Below, one piece after another: positions 35,058 through 43,800 of a DNA stretch of 64,000 nucleotides. The notes below the pieces were generated by a model that searched no databases, was not told the DNA's origin, and was given only the letters and a program-made list of their open reading frames with translations. Both the position numbers and the translations under genes were made by a program. This stretch comes from Solitalea canadensis DSM 3403 (GTDB lineage: Bacteria > Bacteroidota > Bacteroidia > Sphingobacteriales > Sphingobacteriaceae). The stretch spans positions 2,244,669-2,308,668 of the forward strand of contig NC_017770.1 in the NCBI RefSeq assembly GCF_000242635.2, in the 5' to 3' direction. The stretch's first letter is position 1; each line of letters begins with the position of its first letter.

Positions 35058-36344
35058 TTATCGTTTTTCAATGTTTACGTAATCGCGGTTAGTATGACCT
35101 ACATACACCTGACGAGGACGGCCGATTGGCTCTTTATTTTCACGCATTTCTTTCCACTGAGCAATCCAACCAGGTAAACGACCTAATGCAAACAATACAG
35201 TAAACATATCGGTTGGGAAACCTAATGCACGGTAAATAATCCCAGAATAGAAATCTACGTTTGGATAAAGTTTGCGTTCAATGAAATACTCATCATGCAA
35301 TGCAACTTCTTCCAATTTCTTAGCGATATCTAATACCGGATCCTGAATACCTAATTTATCTAAAACTTTATCACATGCTTCTTTGATAATTTTAGCGCGA
35401 GGATCAAAGTTTTTATATACACGGTGACCAAAGCCCATTAAACGGAATGGATCATTTTTATCTTTTGCTTTAGCAACCCATTTATCAACATCGCCACCAT
35501 CTTTCTTGATCAATTCAAGCATTTCAATTACAGCCTGATTAGCGCCACCATGAAGAGGACCCCATAATGCCGCAACACCTGCAGAAATTGAAGCAAACAA
35601 ATTACAATCTGATGAACCTACGATGCGTACTGTTGAAGTTGAACAGTTTTGCTCATGATCTGCATGTAGAATAAGCAATTTATTCATTGCATCTACAATA
35701 ACCGGATCCAACTCATACTCTTCTGTACGGTGACCAAAAGTCATATACAAGTAGTTAGAAACATAATCCAGTTTATTTTTAGGATACATTACCGGATGAC
35801 CGATTGCTTTTTTATAGATCCACGAAACGATAGTAGGCATCTTAGCAAACATACGAACAATGTTCAGGTCTACTTCTTCAGGAGTTTGATTTGGGTGTAA
35901 TGATTCCGGATAGAATGCTGATAGACAACAAGCTAATGAAGCTAATTGTCCCATTGGGTGAGTTTTTGAAGGATAACCATCAAAAAACTTCAGCATATCT
36001 TCGTGAACTAATGTATGACGACTTACGCGAAATTGAAAATCAGTCAATTGCTCTTGTGTTGGCAACTCACCATAAATTAACAAGTAAGAAACCTCAAGGA
36101 AAGTCGATTTTTCTGCTAATTGCTCAATTGGATAACCACGATAACGTAAAATACCTTCTTCACCGTCTAAGAATGTAATAGCACTTTTAGTTGCTCCAGT
36201 ATTTTTATAACCAGAATCTAATGTAATGTGCGTGCTAAGATCTCTTAGCTTACCGATATCAATGGCTTTTTCATTTTCCGTACCTGTAATTACCGGGAGT
36301 TCGTACGATTTGTCTCCTAACTTGAGTTGTGCTACTTCTGACAT
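35058..36344 (-). CDS. gltA: Citrate synthase (type II)
   Basis: Condenses oxaloacetate and acetyl-CoA at the head of the TCA cycle. The catalytic triad is visible: H265 in GPLHGG, H307 in GHRVY and D364 in VDFYSG, at positions almost equal to those of the E. coli hexameric enzyme. Length 428 aa, normal. The minus-strand element TAAATTTG at 36459-36452 probably drives it, giving a leader of about 100 nt that contains an inverted repeat. It ends at a bidirectional terminator. Confidence 0.97.
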   Translation of the reverse strand: MSEVAQLKLGDKSYELPVITGTENEKAIDIGKLRDLSTHITLDSGYKNTGATKSAITFLDGEEGILRYRGYPIEQLAEKSTFLEVSYLLIYGELPTQEQLTDFQFRVSRHTLVHEDMLKFFDGYPSKTHPMGQLASLACCLSAFYPESLHPNQTPEEVDLNIVRMFAKMPTIVSWIYKKAIGHPVMYPKNKLDYVSNYLYMTFGHRTEEYELDPVIVDAMNKLLILHADHEQNCSTSTVRIVGSSDCNLFASISAGVAALWGPLHGGANQAVIEMLELIKKDGGDVDKWVAKAKDKNDPFRLMGFGHRVYKNFDPRAKIIKEACDKVLDKLGIQDPVLDIAKKLEEVALHDEYFIERKLYPNVDFYSGIIYRALGFPTDMFTVLFALGRLPGWIAQWKEMRENKEPIGRPRQVYVGHTNRDYVNIEKR

Positions 36345-36385
36345 AACTTAATTAAAAATCTGAGTGATATATGGGGCCACAAAAT

Positions 36386-36459
36386 ACCCGCACATATTGA
36401 TTTCCTGTTATGGATAAGAGTCTTACTTGATGCGGGTTTTTTATGGGAGTCCAAATTTA
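36386..36459 (-). promoter_or_regulatory. Candidate gltA promoter and structured leader
   Basis: Minus-strand TAAATTTG (36459-36452) fits TAnnTTTG. Downstream in the expected leader ACCCGCA (36437-36431) can pair with TGCGGGT (36392-36386), about 40 nt before the start codon. On the plus strand a T run follows the same hairpin, so it could also act as a terminator from the other side. Confidence 0.4.
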
Positions 36460-36548
36460 ATTATTTAAGATAGATTTAAAAATAAATGTACTTTTCTTTG
36501 TCATTTTTTAAAAATCTCTAACGCTTTAGGCAATTTCTATGAAAAATT

Positions 36549-37412
36549 TCAAAAAGAACGTACTTTGTACCCACAAATAAATACTCCATTTGGAGGTAAT
36601 GAAAGAATCCCTTCTTTTTCGGTCAGTTTTTGTGTACTGTACACAGAATCTGCGATGCCTTGCCAAGGTTCTAAACAAACAAAATCAGAATTTTGTTTTG
36701 CCCAAATCCCAAAAAACGGAAAGTTATTAAAGAAAAAATCTAAACCGCTGTTTTGTAACTGATTTCTGATACTGATTTTTTGGGAGTGTAATCCCTTTAA
36801 AACAATCGCATCGTCCTTAAATAATTCATAACTCAATGGAAGCACATTTTCGTTATTCAGAACAATCTTATAAGGCTTACCGATAAGACCATTTTCGACA
36901 CTCCAACGTTTAATAGTTTCTGTTCTTTCAAATTCCAAAAAGTAATCCGAATATTTCTCGTTCACTGTTAACGGAATTTTGAAAGCCGGATGAAACCCAA
37001 TTGAGAAATACATTTCTTTGTCATCAGCATTAATCACACGGGTTATTACTTCTAGCACTTCTGCCTCCATTCGATAAACAATTTCAAGACTGAAATTAAA
37101 CGGATACTTTAACAAGGTTTCAGCATCACTCTCAAGCCTAAACACTAGCTCTTTATCATCATACGATGCGAGCTTAAAGTTCATATCGCGGGCAAAGCCA
37201 TGTTGAGGCAGATTGTATGATTGCTCCTTATAGTAATAGGTATCGTTTTTGAGTTTACCAACAAAAGGAAACAGGATTGGAGCATGTTTCGGCCAAGTCT
37301 CCTCTGCCTGCCACATGTATTCCAACCCTGTTTTTTTATTAAATAAACTGCATAATTCAGCACCCTTGGTTTTTACCTTAATGGATAAAAATTCGTTTTC
37401 AAGAATATGCAT
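36549..37412 (-). CDS. Aldose-1-epimerase-like protein (LacX type)
   Basis: The 287-aa protein belongs to the galactose mutarotase superfamily: it begins with a beta-sandwich strand set (NEFLSIKVKTKGAELCSLF), has PILFPFVGKL and the conserved PQHGFARD with the catalytic-type His, and GFHPAFKIPL. These are typical of the LacX/YeaD-like branch, which acts on sugar or sugar-phosphate anomers; the substrate is not known. The downstream gap to gltA is 204 bp. Start ATG at 37412. Confidence 0.85.
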   Translation of the reverse strand: MHILENEFLSIKVKTKGAELCSLFNKKTGLEYMWQAEETWPKHAPILFPFVGKLKNDTYYYKEQSYNLPQHGFARDMNFKLASYDDKELVFRLESDAETLLKYPFNFSLEIVYRMEAEVLEVITRVINADDKEMYFSIGFHPAFKIPLTVNEKYSDYFLEFERTETIKRWSVENGLIGKPYKIVLNNENVLPLSYELFKDDAIVLKGLHSQKISIRNQLQNSGLDFFFNNFPFFGIWAKQNSDFVCLEPWQGIADSVYSTQKLTEKEGILSLPPNGVFICGYKVRSF

Positions 37413-37477
37413 GTATGTTATATGTTTTGGGTGAAAAGGTCAAAATACAAGAGAATTGATATCCTAATTTTGATTGA

Positions 37478-37530
37478 ATAGTCATCCAAACTGACTCAAG
37501 ACTATAGATTCAAGACTCCAGACTAAAAAA
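37478..37530. repeat. Word-repeat spacer, CAAGACT words
   Basis: In the gap between the AIM24 gene and the epimerase gene, ACTCAAGACTATAGATTCAAG is followed by ACTCCAGACTAAAAAAC: the unit TCAAGACT(nn) occurs about three times in direct order. Confidence 0.5.
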
Positions 37531-38316
37531 CTAATCTCCGTCTATTAAATTGCCTAAGCCACCTAAAATACTACCTTCCTCTTTACGAGGTCCGGTTGCG
37601 AGCGATAAAATACGGCCAGCTAATCTGGATATTGGTAATGATTGAATCCAAACTTTTCCAGGGCCCCGTAATGTTGCAAAGAACAAACCTTCACCTCCAA
37701 ACAATGAATTTTTTATTCCACCTACAAACTGAATATCATAATCAACGCCATGAGTAAAGGCAACGATACAGCCTGTATCAACTTTTAAAACTTCACCAGG
37801 TTGCAATTCGCGCTCAACAACCATTCCTCCTGCGTGTACGAAAGCCATTCCATCACCTTCTAATTTCTCCATAATAAACCCCTCTCCTCCAAACAAGCCT
37901 GTACCCAATTTTCGCTGAAATTCGATTCCGATAGAAACACCTTTGGCTGCACATAAAAATGCATCCTTCTGGCAGATTAACTTTCCATCTAAACGATGTA
38001 AATCCATAGGAATAATACGTCCAGGATAGGGAGCCGCAAAGGTTACATGCTTTTTACTTTGCCCTTGATTGGTAAAGGCTGTCATAAACAAACTTTCTCC
38101 AGTTAGTAAACGTTTTCCTGCTGAAAAAAGCTTACCCATAAAACCTGAGTTTTGCTGACTTCCGTCACCAAAAATTGTTTCCATTTGGATCTCCTGATCC
38201 ATCATCATAAAACTACCCGATTCAGCGACAACAGTTTCCTGGGGATCCAATTCGATCTCTACGCATTGTAATTCTTCGCCAAAAATGCGAAAGTCGATTT
38301 CGTGATTGTTTTTCAT
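37531..38316 (-). CDS. AIM24 / TIGR00266 family protein
   Basis: A 261-aa Gly-rich all-beta protein. [18 protein letters not shown] at the start, [21 protein letters not shown] in the middle and [24 protein letters not shown] near the end are the conserved blocks of this family (related to yeast AIM24). Function in bacteria is unknown. It is divergent from the Rieske gene, with 71 bp between the starts. Confidence 0.88.
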   Translation of the reverse strand: MKNNHEIDFRIFGEELQCVEIELDPQETVVAESGSFMMMDQEIQMETIFGDGSQQNSGFMGKLFSAGKRLLTGESLFMTAFTNQGQSKKHVTFAAPYPGRIIPMDLHRLDGKLICQKDAFLCAAKGVSIGIEFQRKLGTGLFGGEGFIMEKLEGDGMAFVHAGGMVVERELQPGEVLKVDTGCIVAFTHGVDYDIQFVGGIKNSLFGGEGLFFATLRGPGKVWIQSLPISRLAGRILSLATGPRKEEGSILGGLGNLIDGD

Positions 38317-38387
38317 TTTATTTTTAGAAATTATCCGATAAAAATACCATTACTTAGCATAAAGTATTACTATCAACAAAAAAATAA

Positions 38388-38744
38388 ATGGCTGTAAAGT
38401 GGTACAAACTGGAAGGTATAAATTGGATTGAACAGGATAACAGAAATTATTCTTTAGCCTTTCAAAAAATAGGTTCTGCAAAGATTTGTCTGTTAAAACG
38501 AGGAGATGCTATTGACGCTTTTCAGAACAAATGCCCACATGCAGGAGGAAGCTTAAGTGAAGGATGGGTTGAAAATGACTCAATCGTTTGTCCCGTTCAT
38601 AGGCATAAGTTCGATATCAAAAACGGCAGGGAGACAACAGAACAAGGAAACTGTATAAGAATATATCCTGTAAAAATAATTGATGCTGACCTCTTTATAG
38701 GCTTGCCGGTTTCTTACCTTAATCCTATTAACTGGTTTAAATAA
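38388..38744 (+). CDS. Rieske [2Fe-2S] protein, small ferredoxin type
   Basis: A 118-aa protein with both halves of the Rieske cluster site: CPHAGG (Cys-x-His) and CPVHRH (Cys-x2-His), 18 residues apart, then FDIKNGRET. It has no signal or membrane segment, so it resembles the soluble ferredoxins of dioxygenase or nitrite-reductase small-subunit type. No oxygenase partner lies nearby. Its stop is 6 bp from the stop of the convergent LpxR-like gene. Confidence 0.88.
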   Translation: MAVKWYKLEGINWIEQDNRNYSLAFQKIGSAKICLLKRGDAIDAFQNKCPHAGGSLSEGWVENDSIVCPVHRHKFDIKNGRETTEQGNCIRIYPVKIIDADLFIGLPVSYLNPINWFK

Positions 38745-38750
38745 ACTCGA

Positions 38751-39752
38751 TCAGTTAAAAAAGTAAAAAAACTTTATAGAACCGAATTGGCTTGCTTTAA
38801 TAACATTTACCACTTCCTTGCTCCTATAGTTATAAGAAATATCCAGTCCAAATTTTCTTTCAGTAAACAAGAAGCCAATTTGCTGACTAAAAACAAGTCG
38901 TTGAGGCTCTTTAATTATTTCATTAGGCAAAGGCCCTGGTTCAAATATATTACCCTGTATTGTTGCATCGTATACTACCGAGCTGAGCATAGGAAGTGCA
39001 TAAAATGACCATTCACTATTTCGTAGAGCACCCTCTCCACCAGAGGACGGTTTAGCATTAAACACCGCACTATTAAACATTTTTTCTAAACCACCGGCCC
39101 TGAGTAAAACTCCGGCAGAAGCTCCGATAAAAAATGTACCCAAACGGGCTTCTCCTATAAAAGAACAATCGAATCTTCGATTTTCCAATGAATTTTTAAT
39201 AAACACTTTTTTATAGGTAGCAGTAAAATCTATACCATAAGAGTTCTTTATTTGATGCTCCCATCCCTGTGGTTCATAATAACCAAATGCATCATGCACC
39301 CAGCTTTGCAGCTTATCAACCCCGGTTGATGGACCAATAAGTCCCAGCGAAGCTGACAAATTCAATGCTGATTCTTTTTTATAAAAAAAATCATACATAC
39401 CCTTCAGGTAAATATACCCGGCATAAGGTCTGTCAATAAGATCCTCGCTGTAATATCCTTTTTGGGCTGTAAAAGGCATAAATATCTCATGGCCTAACTC
39501 AAACCCATAAATCTTTTTAACTATATTATTTGAAGTAGCATAATTTTTACTGTCTATCGCTTTTCGGAATGAAAAAAACAATCCATTGGAATAGTACCTA
39601 TCTCTTCCGGTAAAAGCATAAGAATCATTGTCTGTTTGTCCACCTACCTGATATGCATATTGCCTGTTGTCTTGCGCAAAAACGAACTGATTCATTAGAA
39701 TGAAAACAGCGCAAAAAAAAGGAAAAAGCAGGCCTGTTCTTGATCTCCCCAT
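38751..39752 (-). CDS. LpxR-like lipid A deacylase (outer-membrane barrel)
   Basis: A 333-aa outer-membrane protein with a signal peptide ending FVFAQ. Family features include the TDNDSYAFTGRDRYYSNG block (Asn42, Asp43, Asp51), RPYAGYIYLKG (109-119) and WVHDAFG with His153, all matching the LpxR family, which removes acyloxyacyl chains from lipid A and needs Ca2+. The C-terminus ends in Phe-Phe-Asn on an amphipathic strand as in barrels. LPS-related genes (kdsA, kdsD) are 15 kb away, so no operon link. Terminator-like hairpin 44 nt upstream of its start. Confidence 0.85.
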   Translation of the reverse strand: MGRSRTGLLFPFFCAVFILMNQFVFAQDNRQYAYQVGGQTDNDSYAFTGRDRYYSNGLFFSFRKAIDSKNYATSNNIVKKIYGFELGHEIFMPFTAQKGYYSEDLIDRPYAGYIYLKGMYDFFYKKESALNLSASLGLIGPSTGVDKLQSWVHDAFGYYEPQGWEHQIKNSYGIDFTATYKKVFIKNSLENRRFDCSFIGEARLGTFFIGASAGVLLRAGGLEKMFNSAVFNAKPSSGGEGALRNSEWSFYALPMLSSVVYDATIQGNIFEPGPLPNEIIKEPQRLVFSQQIGFLFTERKFGLDISYNYRSKEVVNVIKASQFGSIKFFYFFN

Positions 39753-39789
39753 TCGACAAATATGTGATTAAAAAACAGTAATGCAAAGA

Positions 39790-39940
39790 AAAAACAAGCG
39801 TTGAACCGGCCCTGGCCAACGCTTATTTCTTTAGATAAAACGGTTAGATCGAGGTATCCTCAACTAATCCAGGCAGAAGTGGGATAAAGAGATTCAACTC
39901 TTAAAGAGCAATAGATTTGTGTATTTTGATATGTAAAGAT
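39790..39940 (-). ncRNA. Possible small RNA or lpxR-like leader, unassigned
   Basis: This stretch is more GC-rich than nearby spacers and, read on the minus strand, holds a hairpin with 10 pairs and one bulged U (39867-39844: TTAGTTGAGG, loop ATA, CCTCGATCTAA) and then AAGCGTTG...CAACGCTT (39824-39796) followed by GTTTTTTC, a good terminator. There is no open reading frame. The layout fits a short RNA of about 100-140 nt, or a transcription-attenuating leader of the LpxR-like gene. I do not recognise a known RNA family. Confidence 0.35.
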
Positions 39941-40061
39941 GAAAATGTATTAGTGAAAAACAAGCAGTATTACTACTCAACAAAATGCGTATAACTACGT
40001 AATTTTAATCAGTAGTTATACTTTTAATAGAAATTATATGTATAGATTAATCAGTGCTTCA

Positions 40062-40069
40062 TACATTTG
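40062..40069 (+). promoter_or_regulatory. Candidate -7 element of the small-protein/7-TM operon
   Basis: TACATTTG fits TAnnTTTG, 35 nt before the ATG at 40105. Confidence 0.45.
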
Positions 40070-40104
40070 CCCATACAAAAACATCAAAATAAAAAACAAA
40101 AACA

Positions 40105-40458
40105 ATGAAAAAGAAAATTTCGTTAGCTGAAGCAAAAGAACGAGTAAAAAAATACCGGGAAAACGCTCAAAAAAATACTACTAATATAAAGCTACCTAAT
40201 TGTGTTGATTTTGATTTAGCTACAATTACCAACATCATCAATAGTCATCAGGTAAAAGGAGTTAGGGCATATTTTACTCAAATTGATGATAACCAGGTAA
40301 GTCTTTTTTTAGTTGGATATAATGAAGCAGGAGAAGATGTTTTATCTCATGTAGCAGAAAGTGGTTCAAAAACATTATTAAAAGCTGCTGCAATTGACGG
40401 TGAAGTTGATGATCCAATTAGAATGTGTCCACCAGATTGTACTAAAGGTTCTTATTAA
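40105..40458 (+). CDS. Small hypothetical protein with C-terminal CPPDC motif
   Basis: I do not recognise this 117-aa protein. It has a basic helical N-terminus (MKKKISLAEAKERVKKYREN), a central alpha/beta part and a C-terminal Cys pair in MCPPDCTKGSY that could bind metal or form a disulfide. No signal peptide, so it is presumably cytosolic. A promoter element lies upstream, and the 7-TM gene begins 10 nt after its stop, so they are co-transcribed. Codon use looks like that of its neighbours. Confidence 0.7.
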   Translation: MKKKISLAEAKERVKKYRENAQKNTTNIKLPNCVDFDLATITNIINSHQVKGVRAYFTQIDDNQVSLFLVGYNEAGEDVLSHVAESGSKTLLKAAAIDGEVDDPIRMCPPDCTKGSY

Positions 40459-40468
40459 TCCAATTTTT

Positions 40469-41125
40469 ATGTCATTAACACTAAATGATATAAACACAAT
40501 CAGCCTTTGTATAGCCCTGCTAACTGGGCTATACAAAATAAATAGAATTGAGATAACTAATAGGGTAATTGTCTATTACATAGCATACACACTTGTTAAT
40601 GACATTCTGGGTATTTTATTCCAATCACTCTTTAATAATAATCTAATTTTAATAAATTTTTATGTGATCATTAATTTTGTTCTCCTAACTACTCAGTTTA
40701 GGCTTTGGAAATTATTTGAAAATGCTAGAGTAACATTTTGGGGCCTTAATATTATTGTTATCTCAATATGGGTAATTGAAAGCTTATTAAACCGTAACTT
40801 ATTTGTACTCAATAATTATAGTTGGGCTGTTTCGGCTTTTTTACTTGTTATATTAAGCATCCAGCAAATCAATAAAATACTTTTTAAAGAAAAGGGCATT
40901 ATCCTTATTAACTACAAAATACTTGTGTCTTTAGGGGTAGTTCTTATCCATCTCCTTTATTGTTTAATTGCCTTATTTATTAATTTCAAATTTAATGCAA
41001 GCAATGCATTTTACATGAGTGTTTTGAAATTGCACACCCCAATAAGTATTGCTGTTAATATTTTATTTGCCTATGCTATTTTACAAATGCCTGAGCGTAA
41101 AAAGTTTCTTTCAATAGATTCCTAA
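40469..41125 (+). CDS. Seven-transmembrane protein of unknown function
   Basis: The 218-aa product is nearly all membrane: about seven segments (near 10-24, 35-54, 60-81, 90-110, 118-137, 155-177 and 193-209), a short charged tail and no signal peptide. I start it at the ATG at 40469; an in-frame extension back to 40394 would overlap the upstream gene and add polar residues. No named family is recognised. It lies between a small Cys-motif protein and a histidine kinase/NarL pair on the same strand; the kinase has almost no sensory domain of its own, so this protein may be the sensor. That role is inference. Confidence 0.7.
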   Translation: MSLTLNDINTISLCIALLTGLYKINRIEITNRVIVYYIAYTLVNDILGILFQSLFNNNLILINFYVIINFVLLTTQFRLWKLFENARVTFWGLNIIVISIWVIESLLNRNLFVLNNYSWAVSAFLLVILSIQQINKILFKEKGIILINYKILVSLGVVLIHLLYCLIALFINFKFNASNAFYMSVLKLHTPISIAVNILFAYAILQMPERKKFLSIDS

Positions 41126-41307
41126 AGATACCAGATCGGTAATTTATACCCAATACCTAATAAGAAAAGATTTTCTACTGCAATTGAGCAATTAAAAATT
41201 TCTTCAATATTTTTTTAGACCATAGTCCTTTTTTAACCTAGAATTAATATTTTCGCTTTAACTAACTGGAATTAACAATAATTGATGCAGGCTATTAAGC
41301 GTTTGTA

Positions 41308-42063
41308 ATGGATCCAAAGGAAAAAGAACTATATCTTGCTATTATTGTCGCTATTGTGCTTTTCAGCATTATCATCATCTACTTCATCACCTCATTAATT
41401 CTTTACCAACGTAGGTTTATTACTTTGCAAAAGGAACGTATTAATGCTGAAATTAATACGCTTGAGAATGAGCGCCGAAGGGTGGCCTCTGAGCTGCATG
41501 ATGGTATCGGGCCATTAGTTTCATCCGTGAAACTTTATATCAATAGTATTGATGTAGCAGCAGAAGATGAAGAAACCATTTATAAAGCGGGTGCCCATAT
41601 TGACGATATTATGCAAAACATCAGGCAAATATCGAATAATCTTATGCCCAACACCTTGGTAAGAAAAGGACTTGATGCGGCTATTGCTGAATTTATTGCA
41701 AAGGTTGATAACCAGAATAATGTAAAAATTAGCTATTCATGTGAAGCGGCGTCTTTATCTCTTGATAAAGACATGGAAATCAACATTTTTCGAATTATCC
41801 AAGAAATTGTTAACAATACCATTAAACATTCGGGTGCGACACAGCTTATTGTCAAATTGAAAAAAGAAAGCAACCAACTGCTTATTCAAACCCGTGACAA
41901 CGGAAAGGGCTTCGATTTTGACAGCATGAAAAATAAGGACGTAAGTAAGGATGGCGGACTTGGGTTAAAGAACCTTGAAAGCCGTGTGGAAGTCATGGGA
42001 GGACATCTTTTCAGAAAAGCTCACCTAATCAAGGTATCGCTTACCTTTTTGAAATACCATTGA
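41308..42063 (+). CDS. Histidine kinase (HisKA_3), C-terminus frameshifted
   Basis: The 251-aa protein has one membrane segment (about 10-33), a coiled coil, the HisKA_3 phosphoacceptor in ASELHDGIGPL and an HATPase domain with EIVNNTIKHSGA (N box), DNGKGFD (G1) and GGLGLKNLESRVEVMGG (G2). It has no periplasmic domain. After GGHLF the frame gives RKAHLIKVSLTFLKYH, unlike the family; reading with one base added in the T run at 42008-42011 gives FQKSSPNQGIAYLFEIPL, the expected last strands, ending at 42083. So a one-base deletion or sequencing error probably changed the last 20 or so residues. The response regulator follows after 52 bp. Confidence 0.88.
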   Translation: MDPKEKELYLAIIVAIVLFSIIIIYFITSLILYQRRFITLQKERINAEINTLENERRRVASELHDGIGPLVSSVKLYINSIDVAAEDEETIYKAGAHIDDIMQNIRQISNNLMPNTLVRKGLDAAIAEFIAKVDNQNNVKISYSCEAASLSLDKDMEINIFRIIQEIVNNTIKHSGATQLIVKLKKESNQLLIQTRDNGKGFDFDSMKNKDVSKDGGLGLKNLESRVEVMGGHLFRKAHLIKVSLTFLKYH

Positions 42064-42115
42064 TTCAAACTCCAACTATTTAAGTACATTTACGTGCTTA
42101 CAACATTAATGCTCT

Positions 42116-42784
42116 ATGAATTCCCAAGAAATTAAAATTATTATTGCAGACGACCATGAAATTTTTCGTGATGGACTAAGCTTGGTCCTGAAAAAAGAAA
42201 AAGAATTTAATTTAGTAGACCAGGCTATTAACGGAGTTGATCTCATCAACAAAATCGGGATTCATGGGCCAGATGTAGTTATTACTGATATCAAAATGCC
42301 TATGATGGATGGCATTGAGGCTACAAAGGTTATTGTAGATAAATATCCTTCTGTTAAAATAATTGCGCTTTCAATGTTTGATGAGGATAACCTGATTGCC
42401 GAAATGTTTGATGCCGGCGCAAAAGGGTATTTATTAAAAAATGCTCATAAAAATGAGATCATTGAAGCTATTAAAACCGTTTTTGATGATGGCAACTATT
42501 TTTGTGAAGCAGCTTCTATGAAGCTGGTAAAAATGATTGCTAAAAGTAAACAGGCTCAAAAACAACATCAAATTGAATTTAACGACCGGGAGATTGATAT
42601 TATTAAATTCATTTGCAAACAGTTAACTGCTCAAGAAATAGCAGATAAGGTGTTTTTAAGTAAACGTACGGTGGAAGGTTACCGCATGCGTATCCTTGAA
42701 AAAATGAATGTTAAAAACACTGCCGGTGTTGTGGTATACGCACTAAGAAATCAGCTTATTACAGAAGAAGAGATTTTGGATTAG
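42116..42784 (+). CDS. NarL/LuxR-type response regulator
   Basis: The 222-aa protein has a receiver domain (Asp58 in VVITDIKMPMMDG, ADDHE acidic pair at 11-15) and a LuxR-type helix-turn-helix (about 155-215: FNDREIDIIKFICKQLTAQE, LSKRTVEGYRMRILEKM). It pairs with the HisKA_3 kinase upstream, a standard combination. The target genes are not shown; the 7-TM protein upstream is a candidate partner. A word-repeat element follows and converges with miaA. Confidence 0.93.
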   Translation: MNSQEIKIIIADDHEIFRDGLSLVLKKEKEFNLVDQAINGVDLINKIGIHGPDVVITDIKMPMMDGIEATKVIVDKYPSVKIIALSMFDEDNLIAEMFDAGAKGYLLKNAHKNEIIEAIKTVFDDGNYFCEAASMKLVKMIAKSKQAQKQHQIEFNDREIDIIKFICKQLTAQEIADKVFLSKRTVEGYRMRILEKMNVKNTAGVVVYALRNQLITEEEILD

Positions 42785-42873
42785 ATTTGTTAGATCTTTT
42801 AGATTATGGTTCATAGATCATGGTTCATAGCCCTATGAATCTATGAACTATTAACTATATGATCCATGAACTA
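42785..42873. repeat. Word-repeat hairpin, CTATGAAC family
   Basis: The gap between convergent genes is made almost wholly of the words GGTTCATAG and CTATGAACTATTAA. GTTCATAGA and TCTATGAAC form an outer 9-bp stem, enclosing TTCATAG-CC-CTATGAA; further CTATGAAC copies follow to 42890. The same word occurs at 20890-20903. It may act as a bidirectional terminator. Confidence 0.7.
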
Positions 42874-43800
42874 TTAACTATGAACTATTAACCTTTTTGC
42901 TTCCTCTAACTGCTCCTCTACCGATAACTCTCCGTTAATCCAATTAATAACAGCTCCGTCCTTTTCCATTTTTCGGAAGTAGGTCATTTGTCTTTTGGCG
43001 AATTGATGTATGGCTGCTTCTAAACGATCTACCATATCGTCATAAGAAAGCTCTCCAATCAAGTATTGAGTTATGAATTTATATTCCAGACCATAATAGA
43101 TTATTTTTTCAGGAGGAATATTCCTGTTAAGTAACGCCTTTACCTCTTCCACCATTCCATTTTGTAATCGTGAGTGCAAACGATCCGAGATGCGTTGCCT
43201 TCGGGATTCCCTGGAAATATCTATACCAATGGTTTTGGTTTTCAGTGGAGTTTTTTCGTCAGCATTTAGTTGATTCTTTTGTAAATAGGTTCCAATTTCA
43301 ATAGCCCTGATCAAACGTTTGTTTGTTGAAATATCAGCCAATTCAGTAAAGGATGATGGCAATCGCTGAAATAACTTTAACAACTCTTCTTTTGATAGAT
43401 CATGAAGTTGACTCCTTAATTCCGGATCAATCGGGATGGCGGTGTACTTATAATTTTTTAAGATAGCATCAATATAAAGTCCAGTTCCTCCACACAGAAT
43501 AGCCATTTTGTCTTTGGCCATAATCGAATCATAAGCAAGTGCAAAATCCTTCTGAAACTCAAAAATGTTATACTCCTCACCTGCTTCCCTAATATTAATT
43601 AGGTGATAAGGAATAGCCTCACCCTGCACAATATATTCTTCTAAATCCTTACCTGTACCGATATTCATATCTTTGTACACCTGACGAGAATCCGCACTGA
43701 TTATTTCACCATTAATTTCCTTTGCCAACTGAACTGCCAAACGTGTTTTACCTGAAGCTGTCGGTCCAAGAACAATAATCAAATCCTTACTTTCCATCAT
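42874..43800 (-). CDS. miaA: tRNA dimethylallyltransferase
   Basis: Transfers dimethylallyl to A37 of tRNAs reading UNN codons. P-loop GPTASGKT (12-19), then ISADSRQVYKDMNIGTGK, HLINI, LCGGTGLYIDAIL and FAKRQMTYFRKM are the family blocks. Length 308 aa, normal. Two ATG codons start the frame (43800 and 43797); either works. The first 14 bp overlap the end of the upstream nuclease-like/GNAT gene, so the two are translated together. Confidence 0.96.
   Translation of the reverse strand: MMESKDLIIVLGPTASGKTRLAVQLAKEINGEIISADSRQVYKDMNIGTGKDLEEYIVQGEAIPYHLINIREAGEEYNIFEFQKDFALAYDSIMAKDKMAILCGGTGLYIDAILKNYKYTAIPIDPELRSQLHDLSKEELLKLFQRLPSSFTELADISTNKRLIRAIEIGTYLQKNQLNADEKTPLKTKTIGIDISRESRRQRISDRLHSRLQNGMVEEVKALLNRNIPPEKIIYYGLEYKFITQYLIGELSYDDMVDRLEAAIHQFAKRQMTYFRKMEKDGAVINWINGELSVEEQLEEAKRLIVHS

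Larger units (their letters stand above)
39753..40104. other. Gap of 352 bp (LpxR-like gene / small protein gene)
   Basis: Divergent spacer. It holds the structured stretch at 39790-39940 and, facing the other way, the -7 element TACATTTG at 40062-40069. The rest (39941-40060) is AT-rich with no visible feature. Confidence 0.5.

Noticed and set aside
38388-38744. Rieske protein as part of a bc1-type complex
   Set aside because: No signal or membrane anchor and no cytochrome b gene nearby; it fits the soluble ferredoxin type better.
41308-42083. Programmed -1 frameshift in the histidine kinase
   Set aside because: The T4 run is short, and no downstream stimulatory structure is seen; a plain indel is simpler.
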